From Nitrolancea sp040255925 (lineage in GTDB: Bacteria > Chloroflexota > Chloroflexia > Thermomicrobiales > Thermomicrobiaceae), in assembly GCA_040255925.1 (NCBI GenBank), contig JBDZVX010000057.1, positions 1 through 15,512 on the forward strand: a stretch of 15,512 nucleotides of DNA, read 5' to 3'. Positions 13,216 through 15,512 of this stretch are shown piece by piece; position 1 is the stretch's first letter; each line of letters starts with the position of its first letter. A model generated the notes under the pieces. The model saw nothing but the letters and a program-made list of their open reading frames with translations, made no database searches and was not told where the DNA came from. The position numbers were made by a program, and so were the translations under genes.

Positions 13216-14182
13216 GAGTCGCACCCCCTTCCGGGAGATCGAATACCCGGATCGCGGTACCGCCCACGACCAGCGGGACCTCCGCGACCTGGAGATTGGC
13301 CGCCAGCGTCTTCCGCAGGAAACGCCCCTGCTTGAGCACCGGGAAATCGGAGGCCATCATTACCCGCTCCGGTCCAACGATATCAAGCACCACGCGAAAC
13401 ACATCGAAGCGGTAGAGGTAGGTCGAAGCCGCGCTATCGTAGACGACGTTCCGGGCCAGCGCCGCGATCTCCGGCATCAGTTCGTAGAACGGGAGCCCGC
13501 CACCCCAGTGCGCGGCGATAACCGGCAAATCAGGATACCGGGTCAGAAACCGGACGAACCGCTCCGGCGTGGCTGTCCCCTTTCCTCGGTAGGCATGCCC
13601 CAGCGGCTCGCTAACGTGGAGCAACAGCGGCTTGCCGTAGGCACGGCAGACCTCGACGACCGGCGCCAGCGCATCGGGCTCCCGGAAATCAAACCCCTGG
13701 GCATCGGCGTTCAACTCCCCGATACCGGCCGCGCCGAGCGTGAAGCACCGCTCGGCCTCCGCCGCGGCATCCCGCTTTCCCGGCGATACCGTACCCAGCC
13801 AAGAGATTTCATCAGGATACGCGGCCGCCGAGACGGCGAGATAGTCATTGTGCTCGCGGCAGAGGCCGGGATCACGCCAGGGAAAGCCGCAGGCAACCGA
13901 GCGACTGATCCCGGCCGCGCGCATGCTGGCGATCAGCTCTTCGGCATGCACCAGGAGCGCGCCGGGATGCTCGTACAGGTGCTCGAACCAGAGATCACGC
14001 GGGGTGTAGTGGTGACGTCCCTCGCAAATCTCCGGCGGAAAGATGTGGGTGTGGGCATCGACGATAGGACCAGTTCCAGCGGGCGATGTGGTTTCCAGAT
14101 CGGTGGACGGCTGGGGAACCCGACGCTGGCCGGAGCCGGCGCGCTCCGGTAGGTCGGTGACGTTGGGGTTCGAGCCGGTCAA
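13208..14182 (-). CDS. Amidohydrolase family protein (Amidohydrolase_2-type TIM barrel)
   Basis: Predicted metal-dependent hydrolase or decarboxylase of the amidohydrolase superfamily, 324 residues; the substrate cannot be told. The metal-site pattern is complete: HxH at H44/H46 (VDAHTHIFPP), H189 after strand 5 (LLLHVSEP), H225 (IAAHWGGG) and D279 (MMASDFP). The spacing and the AHWGG and ASDFP forms match the Amidohydrolase_2 group, which includes 2-pyrone-4,6-dicarboxylate lactonase and ACMSD-like enzymes. The first ~37 residues are Pro/Ser/Thr-rich, look disordered and precede the barrel; with a TTG start and only a weak GAGAG ribosome site, the true start may be slightly different. It begins 11 bases after the PP2C stop and overlaps ruvA, so it is the middle gene of a three-gene unit, yet no functional link to either neighbour is obvious. 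Confidence 0.86.
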   Translation of the reverse strand: MTGSNPNVTDLPERAGSGQRRVPQPSTDLETTSPAGTGPIVDAHTHIFPPEICEGRHHYTPRDLWFEHLYEHPGALLVHAEELIASMRAAGISRSVACGFPWRDPGLCREHNDYLAVSAAAYPDEISWLGTVSPGKRDAAAEAERCFTLGAAGIGELNADAQGFDFREPDALAPVVEVCRAYGKPLLLHVSEPLGHAYRGKGTATPERFVRFLTRYPDLPVIAAHWGGGLPFYELMPEIAALARNVVYDSAASTYLYRFDVFRVVLDIVGPERVMMASDFPVLKQGRFLRKTLAANLQVAEVPLVVGGTAIRVFDLPEGGATRD

Positions 14183-14193
14183 TCGGTAACTCT

Positions 14194-15087
14194 CTAGCCT
14201 GGTGTGCCCATCAGCAGGATCACCGCGACGATGGCAATGAAGACGAGCAGTGCGATCCCAACGAGCACCGGCACCAGCAGGCCACGGCCACCCTCCGCCG
14301 GCGCTTCAACCTCCGGCTCCATCGATACCCCAGCCGGAACCGCCCAGGAAACCACGGCGGTCGCGTTGTCATTCGACTGGTTGGCGATCGCCTGGCTCAC
14401 CAGCCCGCGCGCCGCTTCCTCCGGGTAGCTATTGAGCACGGTGGTGACCATGGAATCTTCGGGCACGTAGTCGTAAAGACCATCGGTGGTGAGCACGAGC
14501 CGGTCATCGGCGAGCAGGCGTATCTCAAAAATATCGACATCGACGCGCTGGCGATGCCCGAGCGCCCGCGTAATGATGTTCCGGTGTTGGCTTTCCCGCG
14601 CCTCATCTTCGGTCATCGCCCCGGTCGCCACCTGCTCGGCAACCAGCGAATGGTCCCGCGTGACCTGGGTCGCGCGCTTGGCCCGGACGAGGTAGGCGCG
14701 GCTATCGCCAACATTGGCGATGGTCAGATCGTTGCCCCGGATGACGGCGGCGACGAGGGTCGTCCCCATCATGTTCGATTCCCCGCCCGCCGTGCCGCTC
14801 TCGTATATCTGCTCGTTGGCGCGACGGAAGGCTTGCTTCAGCCGCTGGGGAACTTCAGTGGGGCCAACCTCCGACTTATAGTACTCCTCGCGCAGCGTCT
14901 CAATCGCAAGCTGCGAGGCCACCTCGCCGTGCTGGTGACCGCCCATGCCATCGGCGACCGCGAGCAGCAGCCCGTTATCGCGTGCCGTGTCGCTCTCCAT
15001 CTCAGCGACGAAGTACGCGTCTTCGTTCTGTTCGCGGACGGGTCCGGTCTCGGTAGCCGCCCCTACCGATACGCGCAGGTCATCCAC
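14194..15087 (-). CDS. PP2C-type Ser/Thr protein phosphatase with C-terminal membrane anchor
   Basis: Metal-dependent phosphoprotein phosphatase of the bacterial Stp/PrpC group, which reverses Hanks-type kinase signalling. 297 residues. The catalytic domain (4-250) keeps the set of PP2C motifs: REQNEDAY (D23), VADGMGGHQHGE (D46/G47), MGTT, NVGDSRAYL, TRDHSLV, ITRALG, LTTDGLYDYV (D202) and SNDNAT (D240). After an acidic Pro/Glu linker, residues 268-293 form one strongly hydrophobic helix with only about four residues beyond it, so the protein is probably tail-anchored with the catalytic domain in the cytosol. The start is GTG 15087, with GGGGA 9 nt upstream. First gene of the phosphatase-amidohydrolase-ruvA unit. 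No Ser/Thr kinase, FHA or PASTA gene is seen here; one may lie beyond the window or elsewhere. Confidence 0.95.
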   Translation of the reverse strand: MDDLRVSVGAATETGPVREQNEDAYFVAEMESDTARDNGLLLAVADGMGGHQHGEVASQLAIETLREEYYKSEVGPTEVPQRLKQAFRRANEQIYESGTAGGESNMMGTTLVAAVIRGNDLTIANVGDSRAYLVRAKRATQVTRDHSLVAEQVATGAMTEDEARESQHRNIITRALGHRQRVDVDIFEIRLLADDRLVLTTDGLYDYVPEDSMVTTVLNSYPEEAARGLVSQAIANQSNDNATAVVSWAVPAGVSMEPEVEAPAEGGRGLLVPVLVGIALLVFIAIVAVILLMGTPG

Positions 15088-15172
15088 GTAATCGCGTCCC
15101 CACCCCTATTTCGCTGGCCAACCCTGCGATGATTCGCTCACGCCCGGCAAACATTCCGGCTTGAGCGGGGAT

Positions 15173-15201
15173 ATCGTAACATACGACCGGTGCGGCGGCA
15201 A
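15173..15201 (-). promoter_or_regulatory. Candidate promoter for the PP2C-amidohydrolase-ruvA unit
   Basis: On the minus strand, TTGCCG (15201-15196; 4/6) and TACGAT (15178-15173; 4/6) are spaced by 17 bases, upstream of the phosphatase GTG. The leader would be about 75-80 bases. Each hexamer is a modest match in a GC-rich background, so this is a weak call based on spacing and position in a divergent gap. Confidence 0.33.
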
Positions 15202-15259
15202 AAATAGAGCCGGGAACAGTATTTGAGGCCAGGATGGCGCTGGCCCGGATTTTGGCATA

Positions 15260-15287
15260 CTCCCGGCACCGGAGTCATTCCCGGGAG
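15260..15287. promoter_or_regulatory. Inverted repeat upstream of the terminal membrane-protein gene
   Basis: CTCCCGG (15260-15266) and CCGGGAG (15281-15287) form a 7-bp inverted repeat around 14 bases, in the divergent gap 30 bases before the plus-strand ATG. An extended -10-like TGGCATACT (15253-15261) abuts its left arm but has no good -35. The repeat could be an operator or a leader hairpin; this is only suggestive. Confidence 0.25.
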
Positions 15288-15317
15288 CAGACCGCCGGTA
15301 GGTAAGGCCGAAAGACG

Positions 15318-15512
15318 ATGGATTCGACACGGCGAGCAGGGCCGAAGCGGCAGGTAGTGAGCGAGCAGCCCGGCCCGGTAACGGCTAGCCGGGCGGCTCG
15401 GGTCACCCCGCAGCTCGTGATCGGGGTGATGCTGGTCGCCGTCTGGTGGGCGATCGCCTGGCTCCACCTGCGGCCGGTTTCCGACTACTACTTCTTCCCG
15501 CTCTGGCTGGGC
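15318..15512 (+). CDS. Hypothetical membrane protein, N-terminal part only (runs off window)
   Basis: An ATG at 15318 opens a frame with no stop to the window end, giving 65 residues. It starts with a basic, polar stretch of about 32 residues (many Arg, plus Lys and Gln), then a hydrophobic helix around residues 37-53 (VIGVMLVAVWWAIAWL), then an aromatic segment ending DYYFFPLWLG that may begin a second membrane segment. The positive N-terminus before the first helix fits a cytosolic N-end. It is divergent from the PP2C gene across a 230-bp gap. The ribosome site is weak (AAGG or GAAAG just upstream). The family is not recognised; the frame, the hydrophobic pattern and GC-rich codon choice support a real gene. 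Confidence 0.66.
   Translation, partial: MDSTRRAGPKRQVVSEQPGPVTASRAARVTPQLVIGVMLVAVWWAIAWLHLRPVSDYYFFPLWLG

Noticed and set aside
13127..14152. Long plus-strand open frame (341 codons) opposite the amidohydrolase and ruvA
   Set aside because: Its translation is Arg/Pro/Gly-rich without motifs, and the opposite strand carries intact metal ligands of the amidohydrolase and the RuvA OB fold.

Overview
The window is GC-rich, gene-dense bacterial chromosome. Domain architectures and sequence flavour (his genes with a HisRS-like partner, multi-PAS/GAF kinases with an Rcp-type receiver, a tail-anchored PP2C) suggest a Chloroflexota bacterium, possibly of the Thermomicrobia/Sphaerobacter group. That assignment is an inference from pattern, not from a database match. 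No rRNA, tRNA, CRISPR array, transposase or phage gene was seen.

Left third, plus strand (1-6047): the 3' part of pheT (Phe-tRNA synthetase beta chain, cut by the window edge), then a ~215-bp gap holding a palindromic MITE/REP-like repeat with 14-bp terminal inverted repeats and two inner hairpins, then a tightly coupled hisZ/hisS-like - hisG - hisD cluster. These genes cover the first reaction and the last two steps of histidine synthesis. HisG is the long form with its own C-terminal regulatory domain. Its HisRS-like partner keeps both the class II synthetase motifs and a C-terminal anticodon-binding-like domain, so its role is ambiguous.

Middle, minus strand (12365 down to 6034): a three-gene signalling operon read kinase - receiver - kinase with a 4-bp overlap and a 9-nt gap. 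The first protein is a 1051-aa PAS/GAF sensor kinase of the HisKA class with a tandemly duplicated, WQYP-containing sensor module. The second is a stand-alone Rcp/CheY-like receiver. The third is a 908-aa hybrid protein with an N-terminal receiver, a LOV-like PAS domain lacking the photoactive cysteine, two GAF domains and a NarL-type (HisKA_3) kinase core. No DNA-binding output regulator is present, so the final target is unknown. The third gene converges on hisD with a 14-bp overlap of coding ends.

Right third, minus strand (15087 down to 12634): a compact PP2C phosphatase - amidohydrolase - ruvA cluster. The ~270-bp gap between ruvA and the signalling operon holds a plausible sigma70-type promoter and a stable UUCG-capped hairpin in the predicted leader. 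A divergent 230-bp gap separates the PP2C gene from the 5' end of a plus-strand membrane-protein gene that runs off the window.
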